A stretch of DNA of 64,000 nt from Marisediminitalea oceani (GTDB lineage: Bacteria; Pseudomonadota; Gammaproteobacteria; Enterobacterales; Alteromonadaceae): assembly GCF_003731635.1 (NCBI RefSeq), contig NZ_RCUA01000043.1, forward strand, positions 1 through 64,000, written 5' to 3'. Both the position numbers and the translations under genes were made by a program. Shown one piece after another: positions 10,101-17,992 of the stretch. The notes under the pieces are model-generated. The model had not been told where the DNA came from, made no database searches, and saw only the letters and a list, made by a program, of their open reading frames with translations. Each line of letters starts with the position of its first letter. Positions within the stretch are counted from its first letter, which is position 1.

Positions 10101-11066
10101 AATAATTTCGGTGTGCCGGTACTGGCGGCGACTCAGCGCATCCTGCGCATCGCGAATTTCACGCTCACCGCTTAAAAACACCAGAATGTCACCCGGTGGT
10201 TCGCGCATAAGCTCGTCTACCGCGTGGATGATCCGCTCCACCTGGTCGGCATCATCCTCGGCGTCTTCCGGATCGTGATAGCGAACTTCTACCGGGAAGG
10301 TTCTGCCGCTCACCTCAATAATCGGCGCATCATTGAAATAGCGCGAAAAACGCTCAGGATCGATAGTCGCTGAGGTAATAATAACTTTCAGTTCCGGGCG
10401 TTTGGCCAGCAGTTGTTTAAGATAACCAATCAGAAAATCGATATTCAGGCTGCGCTCGTGGGCCTCATCGATAATGATGGTATCGTACTGATTCAGAAAA
10501 CGGTCCTGCTGCATTTCTGCCAGCAGCATACCGTCAGTCATCAGCTTTACCAGACTGTTGTCGCTGACCTGATCAGAAAAGCGAATTTTAAAACCGACCA
10601 GATCACCAATAGTGGTATTGAGTTCATCGGCAATGCGGTTGGCCACGCTGCGGGCGGCCAGTCGCCGCGGCTGGGTGTGGGCAATGGTGCCGGCCACGCC
10701 GCGGCCAAGTTCCAGGCAGATTTTAGGGATCTGGGTGGTTTTACCGGAGCCGGTCTCACCAGCGATGATGACTACCTGATTGTCGGCAATGGCCTGTTTG
10801 ATGTCATCCTTTCTGTCACTGACCGGCAGTGGCGGATAATCGATATCCGGAATAGACGACTGGCGGGCCGAGCACCTTTCCACCGACGCATTAATACGTT
10901 CGATGACTTTTGCCAATTGCTGCTGATTGCTCTCGTTGGATAGATCAGCCTTTCCCAGTTTTTGTAACTGACGGCGTATAGGAAACCTGTCTTTAATAAG
11001 ACATTGCGGCAATTGACTGAGTAACGCACCGATCGGCGAAGGCTTTGACATAAAAGCAGATAACAT
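7155..11066 (-). CDS. hrpA: ATP-dependent RNA helicase HrpA (DEAH box)
   Basis: 1303 aa; E. coli HrpA is 1300 aa. Walker A GETGSGKTT lies at about 103-111 and the DEAH box at 200-203 (IIIDEAHERS). These are followed by SATID (motif III), the helicase C domain with STNVAETSLTVPG and QRAGRCGR (motif VI), then HA2/OB-fold regions and the long C-terminal DUF3418 region typical of HrpA. HrpA acts in mRNA processing and in resolving stalled ribosomes. A second ATG at residue 6 is an equally possible start, since neither has a clear ribosome-binding site. Confidence 0.96.
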   Translation of the reverse strand: MLSAFMSKPSPIGALLSQLPQCLIKDRFPIRRQLQKLGKADLSNESNQQQLAKVIERINASVERCSARQSSIPDIDYPPLPVSDRKDDIKQAIADNQVVIIAGETGSGKTTQIPKICLELGRGVAGTIAHTQPRRLAARSVANRIADELNTTIGDLVGFKIRFSDQVSDNSLVKLMTDGMLLAEMQQDRFLNQYDTIIIDEAHERSLNIDFLIGYLKQLLAKRPELKVIITSATIDPERFSRYFNDAPIIEVSGRTFPVEVRYHDPEDAEDDADQVERIIHAVDELMREPPGDILVFLSGEREIRDAQDALSRRQYRHTEIIPLYARLSASEQQRIFQSHSGRRIVLSTNVAETSLTVPGIKYVIDPGTARISRYSARSKVQRLPIEPISQASANQRAGRCGRVSEGICIRLYSEQDYDNRPAFTDPEILRTNLASVILQMASLGLGDINQFDFVQPPDSRQINDGFRLLEEIEAITRKKGRVALTKLGRQISRLPVDPRYARMVVAAGEFNALMEVMVIAAGLSIQDPRERPQDKRAQADEAHSEFADKDSDFIALWNLWVAFREQQKALSNSQLRKWCHGHFINYLRMREWQDIVSQLRKSVAEIDLRITSQAADYQAIHQALCSGLLSHVGMKDKDREYLGARNTKFMIFPGSGLAKANPKWIVAAELVETSKLFGRMVAKIEPQWLESLGEHLVKRNYAEPHWSKKRGAVTASERVTLFGLPIVAQRYVTYSQIDPATCHQLFIREALVNGETKLRYAFLEDNQALLELADGWEQKTRRRDLMVDEQILVDFYADKLPVEVNNDAAFKKWLKQQSSTDFLRLTEQDVFREQPGTSAANAFPDVWQQGNITLPLNYHFEPNAEDDGVTVSIPLPLLNQVVEDGFDWQVPGLREERVVQLIKSLPKRLRRNFVPAPNYAQAALADMRMQEEKSGKPIKLLDALTTKLLRMTGVRVEPEDWQPEQLDKHLIMHFAVVDADNNVLGRGDDLQALKDRLQGRVKETFEQAATPELERKDITSWDFDTLPASFTQKHGGFEVQAYPALVNHNGRVDIELIAEQEKANALHQQGLNRLLMLGMPSPVNYLEQKLPNKAKLGLYFNPFGQIKALIDDCILAGIDALSHEFQAKHELVIRDKESFDRCLDHVRANINESVLAIAQQVETGLTLAHQCQKKMKGKVSLDMVAGLNHIKQHLGTLVYPGFVAEVGFARLADWNRYIKALARRLEKLPVDPNRDRLQQITLDKVEQAYAAVLNKYHADKVPAELAEVRWMIEELRVSLFAQQLGTAYPISAKRVLSVLEAY

Positions 11067-11195
11067 CCGGAAACTAAAAACGCAGCGATCCTAGAAGAAC
11101 CGCAGCCATTTTTCCAGTCTCAATATCCCGAATGCCAGCGTGCTGGTCTTTTATTAAGCCAGCATCACTGTAAAAATCAGGCGTTATCGGCCTTA

Positions 11196-11615
11196 TCAGG
11201 CGGTTTTGGGGTATTCCGCGTGTAAGTGTTTATCGATAGCAAACAGGATCTGACTGCGGGTAATGCAACCTACCAGCTTGTTGTCACTGTTGACTACCGG
11301 ATACACCTTAGGTTTTTCAACCAGCAGTTTTTCTGCCACTTCCAGAATCGACATATCTTCACGCACCGTGAGTACTGGCGTTTTCATGATTTCACCCACG
11401 CGACACACTTGCTCACGGTAATAGGTCGACTCCACCATGGCTTTGATGCAGTCCTGTTCGGATAAAAAGCCACACAACTGCCCTGCACTATCCAGCACAG
11501 GTCCACCGGACTGGTTGTTTTGCAGTAGCTTTTCTACCGCTTCAGCCACCGGCATTGACTCAGTGAGCTTAACCGGATGCTGACTCATGTATTTACCTAC
11601 CAGTAACGATTCCAT
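11196..11615 (-). CDS. Tandem CBS-domain protein
   Basis: 139 aa from the ATG at 11615. This start is strongly supported by AAGGAGGATCT directly before it; a longer frame starting at 11714 has no such signal. The whole protein is two CBS motifs: residues about 8-65 (MSQHPVKLTESMPVAEAVEK, GLCGFLSEQDCI-like pattern) and about 73-130 (MKTPVLTVREDMSILEVAEK, LVGCITRSQ). CBS pairs bind adenine nucleotides and usually regulate partner proteins. No enzymatic domain is attached, and neighbours do not suggest a partner. Confidence 0.88.
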   Translation of the reverse strand: MESLLVGKYMSQHPVKLTESMPVAEAVEKLLQNNQSGGPVLDSAGQLCGFLSEQDCIKAMVESTYYREQVCRVGEIMKTPVLTVREDMSILEVAEKLLVEKPKVYPVVNSDNKLVGCITRSQILFAIDKHLHAEYPKTA

Positions 11616-11942
11616 AGATCCTCCTTTGCCACGATTAAACCTTACGCTCTGCTGTGGCGTGATTGTTATTATCAAGAGGGTGATAGCGCATACTACAGCT
11701 ATATAACGGGGCATTGTTGCCCGGCTATTAAGACAGCCTCTGGGGCGTCTTGCCCTGTAATAAGCCTAGTTCAGAATGCGATGGAATGTTAACTTTTTCT
11801 TAACACTACTTTGGTCGTAATAAGGGGGAATTTTAGGAGGATGAAAGGTGATTTCAGCAAGCTGAATTAACCCAGAAGCGCTACCAGTATCACCTTTTAA
11901 GGCATACCGGACATTAACAGGTATTAATGTCCGGTATCAGTT
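11616..11942. other. Structured intergenic region without a gene
   Basis: This 327-bp gap between the CBS gene and the isoaspartyl peptidase gene has no convincing ORF. It holds AAAGGTGAT (11844-11852) pairing with ATCACCTTT (11889-11897), with an inner hairpin TTCAGC-AA-GCTGAA (11853-11866), followed by the strong hairpin at 11904-11937. Read on the plus strand, AGGAGG (11835-11840) precedes only very short frames (under ten codons). A small RNA or an unusual 3' UTR is possible; no promoter was confidently recognised. Confidence 0.4.
11904..11937 (-). terminator. Perfect 14-bp hairpin after the isoaspartyl peptidase gene
   Basis: ATACCGGACATTAA (11904-11917) is exactly complementary to TTAATGTCCGGTAT (11924-11937), with a 6-nt loop. 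It begins 5 bp past the stop of the peptidase gene. The minus-strand side lacks a good U-tract, while the plus-strand side is followed by CAGTTTT. Terminator or 3'-end protection is likely; direction is uncertain. Confidence 0.55.
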
Positions 11943-12965
11943 TTACTCAACCCATTCTTTATAGATGCCAACTTTCACTTTGCCGTCAGTATCGATTTGC
12001 GCCCGGTACATACCGGCAGAATTAAACACCGCGGCAATGTTGCCATCGTGGTCAATGGCGATAATACCGCCATCGCCGCCGGCTTCAACCAGCACATCGT
12101 TAATCACTGTATTGGCCGCTTCATCAAGGCTTACACCGGTATATTTCATCCGTGAACAAATGTCTGCAGCTACGTGGTAGCGAATAAAATACTCACCATG
12201 GCCGGTGGCAGATACCGCACAGCTACTATTATCGGCCCAGGTACCGGCACCAATGACCGGCGAGTCACCAATGCGGCCATAACGCTTGGCGGTCATGCCG
12301 CCGGTGGACGTACCAGCCACCAGGTTACCCTGCTTATCGATAACTACAGCGCCAACCGTACCGAAGCGCTCGTTGCCCTGCTGACCACCGTAAGCAATGC
12401 CCCCCGTTAAAATACGTTCCCGGGCTTTCTCCAGCGCTTTGTAGCGACGGTCGGTATCGAAAATATGGTTATCAACCGGCTCCATACCGCGCGACAAGGC
12501 AAATTCTTCGGCGCCTTTACCACTTAACATAACATGGGGAGAGTGCTCCATCACCGCTTGTGCGGCGGCAATCGGGCTGGCGATGGTTTTAACGCCCGCT
12601 ACCGCACCTGCGTTTAAGGTGCCACCATGCATCATTGAGGCATCCAGCTCATGTTCGCCGTCAAATGTGTACACCGCGCCAATACCGGCGTTAAACAGTG
12701 GCGATTGCTCCAGTACCTGAATGGTTTCTACCACTGCAGTTTCACCATCTACCCCGGACTGCAGTAACGCGTAACCTTTCTTAACTGCTTCGGTAAGCTT
12801 CTCAACGTAGGCTTTCTCACGCTCGGGAGTCATGTTCTTTTTCAGTATTGTGCCGGCACCGCCGTGGATAACAATGGCAACGTCAGCCGCCATAGCCTGA
12901 AAGGATAAACCCAGTGCGCACAAAGAAGCAGCGAGAAGAGGTTTGACAGATACATTATTCAACAT
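11943..12965 (-). CDS. Isoaspartyl peptidase / L-asparaginase, exported (Ntn hydrolase)
   Basis: 340 aa. A signal peptide ends near AMA-ADV (residue 26). The mature part is a type-2 asparaginase of the IaaA/glycosylasparaginase family: VIHGGAG at about 32-38, and the autocleavage site GTVGAVV with nucleophile T203, which becomes the N-terminus of the beta subunit. GTSTGGMTAKRYGRIGDSP forms the substrate site. The enzyme removes isoaspartyl residues from peptides and has asparaginase activity. The signal peptide places it in the periplasm, whereas E. coli IaaA is cytoplasmic. AGGAACCACTA precedes the ATG. Confidence 0.92.
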   Translation of the reverse strand: MLNNVSVKPLLAASLCALGLSFQAMAADVAIVIHGGAGTILKKNMTPEREKAYVEKLTEAVKKGYALLQSGVDGETAVVETIQVLEQSPLFNAGIGAVYTFDGEHELDASMMHGGTLNAGAVAGVKTIASPIAAAQAVMEHSPHVMLSGKGAEEFALSRGMEPVDNHIFDTDRRYKALEKARERILTGGIAYGGQQGNERFGTVGAVVIDKQGNLVAGTSTGGMTAKRYGRIGDSPVIGAGTWADNSSCAVSATGHGEYFIRYHVAADICSRMKYTGVSLDEAANTVINDVLVEAGGDGGIIAIDHDGNIAAVFNSAGMYRAQIDTDGKVKVGIYKEWVE

Positions 12966-13154
12966 TAGTGGTTCCTAAAATTTATTATCGTTGTGTAATT
13001 TACTCTACTGCCTATTGCCTGCAGGTACCAGAGTCATTCACCCTGCAAGACCGGGACTTCCTCCCGAACACGGATTTTCTGGCTTCTCCCCCGGTTAACC
13101 ATGTTAGGATGTCGCTATAAAAGCAAAAGCGTTACGGATTAAACGACCTAAACC

Positions 13155-14594
13155 ATGAGTACTACCAGTTCTGCAACTTTTCTCTGGCACGATTACGAAA
13201 CCTGGGGAGTCAGCCCGCAAAAAGACCAGCCGAGTCAGTTTGCTGCCATCCGCACCGATCAGGATCTCAATGAGGTGGGCAAACCCATCAATATTATGTG
13301 TCGCATTAGCAACGATTACCTGCCCCATCCACAGGCGGCACTGGTGACCAAACTGACACCACAGCACACCCTGCGGGACGGCATGACAGAAGCAGATTTT
13401 GCCGCCAAAGTACATCAGGCCATGAGCGAACCTAACACCTGCGTGGTGGGCTATAACAGCATTCGCTTCGACGATGAAGTAAGTCGCTACATGTTTTATC
13501 GAAACTTTTACGACCCCTATGGCCGGGAGTGGCAAAACGGCAATAGTCGCTGGGATATCATTGATCTGGTTCGGGCCTGTTATGCACTCCGCCCGGAAGG
13601 TATTGAGTGGCCGCTGAGGGAAGACGGCAGCCCGAGCTTTAAGCTGGAATTACTCACCGCAGCAAATGGTATTGACCATGGCCAGGCGCACGACGCCCTG
13701 GCAGATGTGCGTGCCACCATTGCGTTGGCCCGCCTGATAAAGGAAAAACAGCCTAAACTATTCGACTATGCTTTCTCGTTACGCCAGAAAGCCCATGTCA
13801 TTAAACAAATAAACCTGCAGCAACTCACCCCACTGGTACATGTATCATCTAAGATCCCCGCCAGTCAGGGCTGTTGCACGTGGATCCTGCCTGTTGCGCA
13901 GCACCCCACCAACCCCAACGCGATTATTTGCGTAGACTTAAGCAAGGATCCGCAAGCCATTTTAAACGAGAATGCCGAAACCCTGCGTAGCCTGCTGTAT
14001 GCGCGCCAGGAGAGCTTTGAGGAAGGCCAGCAACGCCCGGGGATTAAGCTTATCCACATAAACCGTTCGCCGTTTATTACTACCGCCAAGGCGCTGACCG
14101 AAGGCAATGCCGATCGTCTGGGCCTGGACCGTGAGCAATGCCTGGAAAATTACAAACGCCTGGCCGAAGATACCGCCTGGCGGGATACCCTGATTGAGCT
14201 TTACAATGAGCCCCATGAAGATAGCGAAGTTGATGCCGATCACGCACTCTACAGCGGCGGCTTTTTAACTAACGAAGAGAAGCACTGGTGCGATGATGTG
14301 CGAGAGGCTCAACCGGAGCAGCTCAGCGTACTTGCTGAGCGCATGCAGAACCCCAAACTCAAAACCCTGCTGTTTCGTTATCGGGCCAGAAACTATCCGC
14401 ATACACTAACGTTTGAGGAAAGCCAGCGTTGGCAGCAGCACCGCCAATTTAGATTGACAGCGCCAGATTCTCCGGCCAGTATCACCATAGATGCTTACCT
14501 GCTGGAGCTGGAACAACTGGCCATGCAACATGCAGAAAATAACGAGCACAAAGCGATATTGAAAGCGTTATACGATTACGCACAAAATTTGTAG
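13155..14594 (+). CDS. sbcB: Exodeoxyribonuclease I
   Basis: 479 aa; E. coli SbcB is 475 aa. The DEDDh exonuclease ExoI motif HDYETWG holds D13 and E15, and GYNSIRFDDE and HDALADVRATIALA supply ExoII and ExoIII. The SH3-like and C-terminal helical domains follow (DRLGLD, FRYRARNYPHTL). The product digests single-stranded DNA 3' to 5' and acts in recombination and mismatch repair. It is divergent from the isoaspartyl peptidase gene, with 189 bp between them. Confidence 0.96.
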   Translation: MSTTSSATFLWHDYETWGVSPQKDQPSQFAAIRTDQDLNEVGKPINIMCRISNDYLPHPQAALVTKLTPQHTLRDGMTEADFAAKVHQAMSEPNTCVVGYNSIRFDDEVSRYMFYRNFYDPYGREWQNGNSRWDIIDLVRACYALRPEGIEWPLREDGSPSFKLELLTAANGIDHGQAHDALADVRATIALARLIKEKQPKLFDYAFSLRQKAHVIKQINLQQLTPLVHVSSKIPASQGCCTWILPVAQHPTNPNAIICVDLSKDPQAILNENAETLRSLLYARQESFEEGQQRPGIKLIHINRSPFITTAKALTEGNADRLGLDREQCLENYKRLAEDTAWRDTLIELYNEPHEDSEVDADHALYSGGFLTNEEKHWCDDVREAQPEQLSVLAERMQNPKLKTLLFRYRARNYPHTLTFEESQRWQQHRQFRLTAPDSPASITIDAYLLELEQLAMQHAENNEHKAILKALYDYAQNL

Positions 14595-14701
14595 TATTTG
14601 TGTAGGGTCAACCGCTACAGAAATACCCAAAATTGCAGATATAGAATAATAATAACGACGACTTGTTCACGTGCGCGCAGCGCTAACAGACAGGAATGGC
14701 A

Positions 14702-16360
14702 ATGCAAGGTGTAAATTTTTCTTTCGATACCAACCGGGAAAACGTAACGTTAACCATCTCCCCCGGTGAATTGGAACAGGAACTCTCGGCAGAAGAGGTC
14801 CATAAAGCGCTGTGTGAACAGGGCTTTGATGAAGTCTATCTGTCAGAGAATGCCATCAAAACAGCCTGTGATAAGGCAAATCACCTGTTCAAAACCCGTG
14901 ACAGTTCACAACAGGTGGTCGAACAGGTTGGCGAACGACGCCATACCGAAGTTGAATTTCGCATTAGCGAAGACAATATGAGCGCCTATGCCATTCTTAC
15001 AGCGCCTCACGGTGGCCAGTTGCCGCGCGCTGAACAAATCCAGATCATGGCAAAGAATAATGGTATTCGTCGCGGCGTAGGCATCAAACGCATTCGCGCG
15101 TTACTTGACAGAGTCGCCGAGGCAGAGCCTGGCAGTCATGTTGAAGGTGAAATAGCCAAGGGGCTCCCGCCTCGCGACGGCCACTCATCTAAACAGGTGC
15201 CATTGGTCCCCAACGCGCTGGAGCGCGTGCTCAAACCTCAGGCCAAGACTGATAAAAAGGTCGATTTACGTAACCTTGGCGAAATTGTCTGCGTTAAAGC
15301 CGGCGCCGAAGTGTTGCGTCGTGAAGCGCCCGGCAAAGGCCGCCATGGCTTTGATGTGCGCGGCAACGTACTGCCATCAAAAATTGGCGACTGGGTACCA
15401 CTTAACCTGGGCAGTGGCACCGCGCTTAGCGATCACGATGAAAATCTGGTGGTCTCTACTATTGCCGGCATGCCCAAATACAACAACATGGTGATGCAGG
15501 TTGACGATACCTTTATTTGCCAGGGCGTTAACGTGGGAACCGGTCATATTACCTATGAAGGTTCTGTGCTGGTAAATGGTGACGTAACTGAAAATATGAT
15601 CGTCAAAGCCAAAGGTGATGTCACCGTTAATGGCTTTGCCGAGTCTGCTCATATTCAGGCTGATGGCGATGTCATCATCACCGAAGGGGCAATGGGTAAA
15701 CAATCCGATGATCATAACGAATATACCTGCACTATCCAGGCGGGCGGCAGTGTTTACCTGCAACACGGACAAGGACTCGACATTATCTGTGGTGGCAACC
15801 TGAATGTAGGCCGCCAGCTTGCTCATTGCCGGGTCATTACCGGTGGCCAGATTGTAGTTGGACAGCCGGATAACCCTCAGGGTAATCTGTTTGCCTGCGA
15901 AATCAGCAGCCATGGCCCGGTCATCGCGGGTACTGTGGGTGCAGTCTCTGGCAGTACCTTGCGCATTGATTTCAGCATGGGCTTTAATCAACTCCAGGCC
16001 CGTAAAGACAGTTTTGAGGATCTGCTGCGTCAGATCCGCGGCAATGCTGAACGACACAAACAGAAAATTGACAACATCAATAACCGCGTTGTGCCCAAAT
16101 CTTTACTCAGCAAAGTTGACGAAGCTAAAGAAATGCTCAAAAACGAGTCGAATCTGCTGACCTGGATGGAAAGTAAATCAGTGGAGATGGCACAGGCCAA
16201 ACAACAGTATCAGGAAGCCGCCAGGCTAATTGCCAACAAAAAACTATACTCCGGCGTGTCGGTTAAACTCAACAACCGTAACTGGCGTTCCGAGCGCGAA
16301 TACGACCGGGCGCAAGTCAGCTACGATATGCACCAGTGGAAATACGAACCACTGGTATAG
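14702..16360 (+). CDS. FapA / DUF342 family protein
   Basis: 552 aa from the second ATG at 14702. I prefer this start because AGGA at 14692-14695 sits six bases before it, while the first ATG (14696) overlaps the AGGA. The N-terminal third is variable. The centre is the FapA beta-helical core (flagellar assembly protein A type), with repeated G-D-V segments such as VLVNGDVTENMIVKAKGDVTV, then a C-terminal coiled-coil-like helix (about 430-510). FapA proteins are linked to polar flagellar assembly or membrane binding, but no flagellar gene is adjacent here. A terminator follows directly. Confidence 0.85.
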   Translation: MQGVNFSFDTNRENVTLTISPGELEQELSAEEVHKALCEQGFDEVYLSENAIKTACDKANHLFKTRDSSQQVVEQVGERRHTEVEFRISEDNMSAYAILTAPHGGQLPRAEQIQIMAKNNGIRRGVGIKRIRALLDRVAEAEPGSHVEGEIAKGLPPRDGHSSKQVPLVPNALERVLKPQAKTDKKVDLRNLGEIVCVKAGAEVLRREAPGKGRHGFDVRGNVLPSKIGDWVPLNLGSGTALSDHDENLVVSTIAGMPKYNNMVMQVDDTFICQGVNVGTGHITYEGSVLVNGDVTENMIVKAKGDVTVNGFAESAHIQADGDVIITEGAMGKQSDDHNEYTCTIQAGGSVYLQHGQGLDIICGGNLNVGRQLAHCRVITGGQIVVGQPDNPQGNLFACEISSHGPVIAGTVGAVSGSTLRIDFSMGFNQLQARKDSFEDLLRQIRGNAERHKQKIDNINNRVVPKSLLSKVDEAKEMLKNESNLLTWMESKSVEMAQAKQQYQEAARLIANKKLYSGVSVKLNNRNWRSEREYDRAQVSYDMHQWKYEPLV

Positions 16361-16366
16361 TCCAGT

Positions 16367-16396
16367 AAAAAGGGCAGCTTATCGCTGCCCTGTTTA
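16367..16396. terminator. Bidirectional terminator between fapA-like gene and sensor gene
   Basis: GGGCAGC (16372-16378) pairs with GCTGCCC (16384-16390) over a 5-nt loop. AAAAA precedes the stem and TGTTTAATT follows it, so the hairpin can serve both convergent genes. Confidence 0.8.
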
Positions 16397-16414
16397 ATTC
16401 TCACCTGAAGCCTC

Positions 16415-17833
16415 TCAGGTCTCCGCTATCATCACCTTACCACTATGATGACGACGCGCCAGGTATAACGCCTGACTGGCTCTTTCATACCAATCGGCAA
16501 AGGTTTCACCTTCCTGCAAAGCGGCCAGTCCTATCGAAAATGGTAATAAACGAATGTCATCCCGGGGATGCGTTTCAATGGCATCCTTTAATCGCTCGGC
16601 CAGAATTTTCGATGCTGCAATGGGCGTTTGCGGGCACAGGATAATAATTTGTTCAGCACTCCAGCGTCCGGCGATATCGACTTCCCGCACGCTGCGCAGG
16701 CATACTCTGGCAAGCTCACGCATGCCCTCTTCAGAGAATGGTTTATCGCCGGGGTTTGGCCGCACATTCTGAGTAGAAAAATCAAACAGGATCAGCGTAG
16801 CCGCGATGTGGAAACGGTTAAAGCGAGACACCTCATCTTCTGCCCGGTGCAGCATAAAATTGCGGTTATACAGATTGGTGGCGGTGTCATGGGAGGATAA
16901 AAACTCCAGCATGCGGTTTTTTTCCAGCAATACCGACTGCAGGTTTTCCATTTCTTCCTGCTTTGAACGTAATTCACGACTGTACCTGCGCATAATATTG
17001 CGCCGCCAGAACAGTGTGGCCAGGATCACCGCAACACAGGCAATGCCCAGCACCGCCAAACGAAAATCCTGATGGTACTGGCGTTTTACATTGCTCCAGC
17101 GTTTATAGATATCCACCCGGGCCGCTTCGGGAATTCGCTCAATGGCGTCATTAATCCGGGCAACCAGTTCCGGGTAGGCTTTGTTTACGCCCATGCGCAG
17201 GGAATTATAGGGTTCGGCATAGCCGACGATGGCCATTTCCTGCATGTTCATTTTATTCAGTTCTGAGTTAATACTCAGCAGTGCACCGGCAAACACATCA
17301 ACGTCACCACTGCTCAACGCTCGCAGTCCTTCTCCTTCACTCTCAAACAACTGCAGGCTGAGCTGCGAATAATAGCGGGTCAGGTAATCGGCCAGAAAAG
17401 AATCTTTTGCCACGCCCACCAATTGATTATTCAGCCCTTCCAGGCCCTGATACATCACTTTGGCATCACGGGCAATCAACACATTCGGCGACTGAAAGTA
17501 TGGCACCGTGAAATCAAGGTATACATTGCGGTGCGCAGAACTGTTGAGCATCGAAATCAGCATACAACGGCCGGTTTGCACATACTCCAGAGACTGACGG
17601 AATGAATCGGTTTTAACCAGTTTGAAATTCAGATTAGCCAGCTCCCCCACTAGTTTGAGGTAGTCGGCAGAAATCCCCACGTGTTTGTCATTGCGGAGCA
17701 TTTCGTAAGGAACCCAGGCAGGGTCTATACAGTAGGTTACTGATTTTGGGCTGGCACTTGCCTTACCTGCAAAACTAGCGGCGCAGATAACAAAGCAAAG
17801 CGTAAATACTGTTCGTAATTTGAACATCACCAT
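16415..17833 (-). CDS. Periplasmic SBP_bac_3 sensor with membrane span and degenerate GGDEF domain
   Basis: 472 aa from the ATG at 17833 (a TTG at 17857 and an ATG at 17827 are alternatives; no clear ribosome-binding site separates them). A signal peptide is followed by an extracytoplasmic solute-binding domain of the amino-acid-binding type (YCIDPAWVPYEML through RVDIYKRWSNV). One membrane span (about LAVLGIACVAVILATLFW) leads to a coiled coil and a GGDEF-fold domain. The signature position reads GRWSAEQIIIL instead of G-G-D/E-E-F, so diguanylate cyclase activity is probably lost. The likely role is ligand sensing with a non-catalytic output or c-di-GMP/GTP binding. The ligand is unknown. 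Confidence 0.85.
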   Translation of the reverse strand: MVMFKLRTVFTLCFVICAASFAGKASASPKSVTYCIDPAWVPYEMLRNDKHVGISADYLKLVGELANLNFKLVKTDSFRQSLEYVQTGRCMLISMLNSSAHRNVYLDFTVPYFQSPNVLIARDAKVMYQGLEGLNNQLVGVAKDSFLADYLTRYYSQLSLQLFESEGEGLRALSSGDVDVFAGALLSINSELNKMNMQEMAIVGYAEPYNSLRMGVNKAYPELVARINDAIERIPEAARVDIYKRWSNVKRQYHQDFRLAVLGIACVAVILATLFWRRNIMRRYSRELRSKQEEMENLQSVLLEKNRMLEFLSSHDTATNLYNRNFMLHRAEDEVSRFNRFHIAATLILFDFSTQNVRPNPGDKPFSEEGMRELARVCLRSVREVDIAGRWSAEQIIILCPQTPIAASKILAERLKDAIETHPRDDIRLLPFSIGLAALQEGETFADWYERASQALYLARRHHSGKVMIAET

Positions 17834-17947
17834 GTCATTTATTCTTGTTTTTACCAAGTATGCGTTGCAGCGTGCTCTAAATCAACTCATTGAAACAATT
17901 ACGAATAAAATCAATGTAATGTTCAGGACTATCTGATTGGTAAATGT

Positions 17948-17977
17948 ACACAGGGCCGCCTGAAGCTGGCCCTGTGT
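17948..17977 (-). terminator. Terminator after the thiolase gene
   Basis: ACACAGGGCC (17948-17957) pairs with GGCCCTGTGT (17968-17977), a 10-bp stem with a 10-nt loop, 16 bp past the thiolase stop codon. The U-tract on the minus strand is poor, but the position fits a terminator. Confidence 0.65.
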
Positions 17978-17992
17978 TATTGGCGGTTCTGA

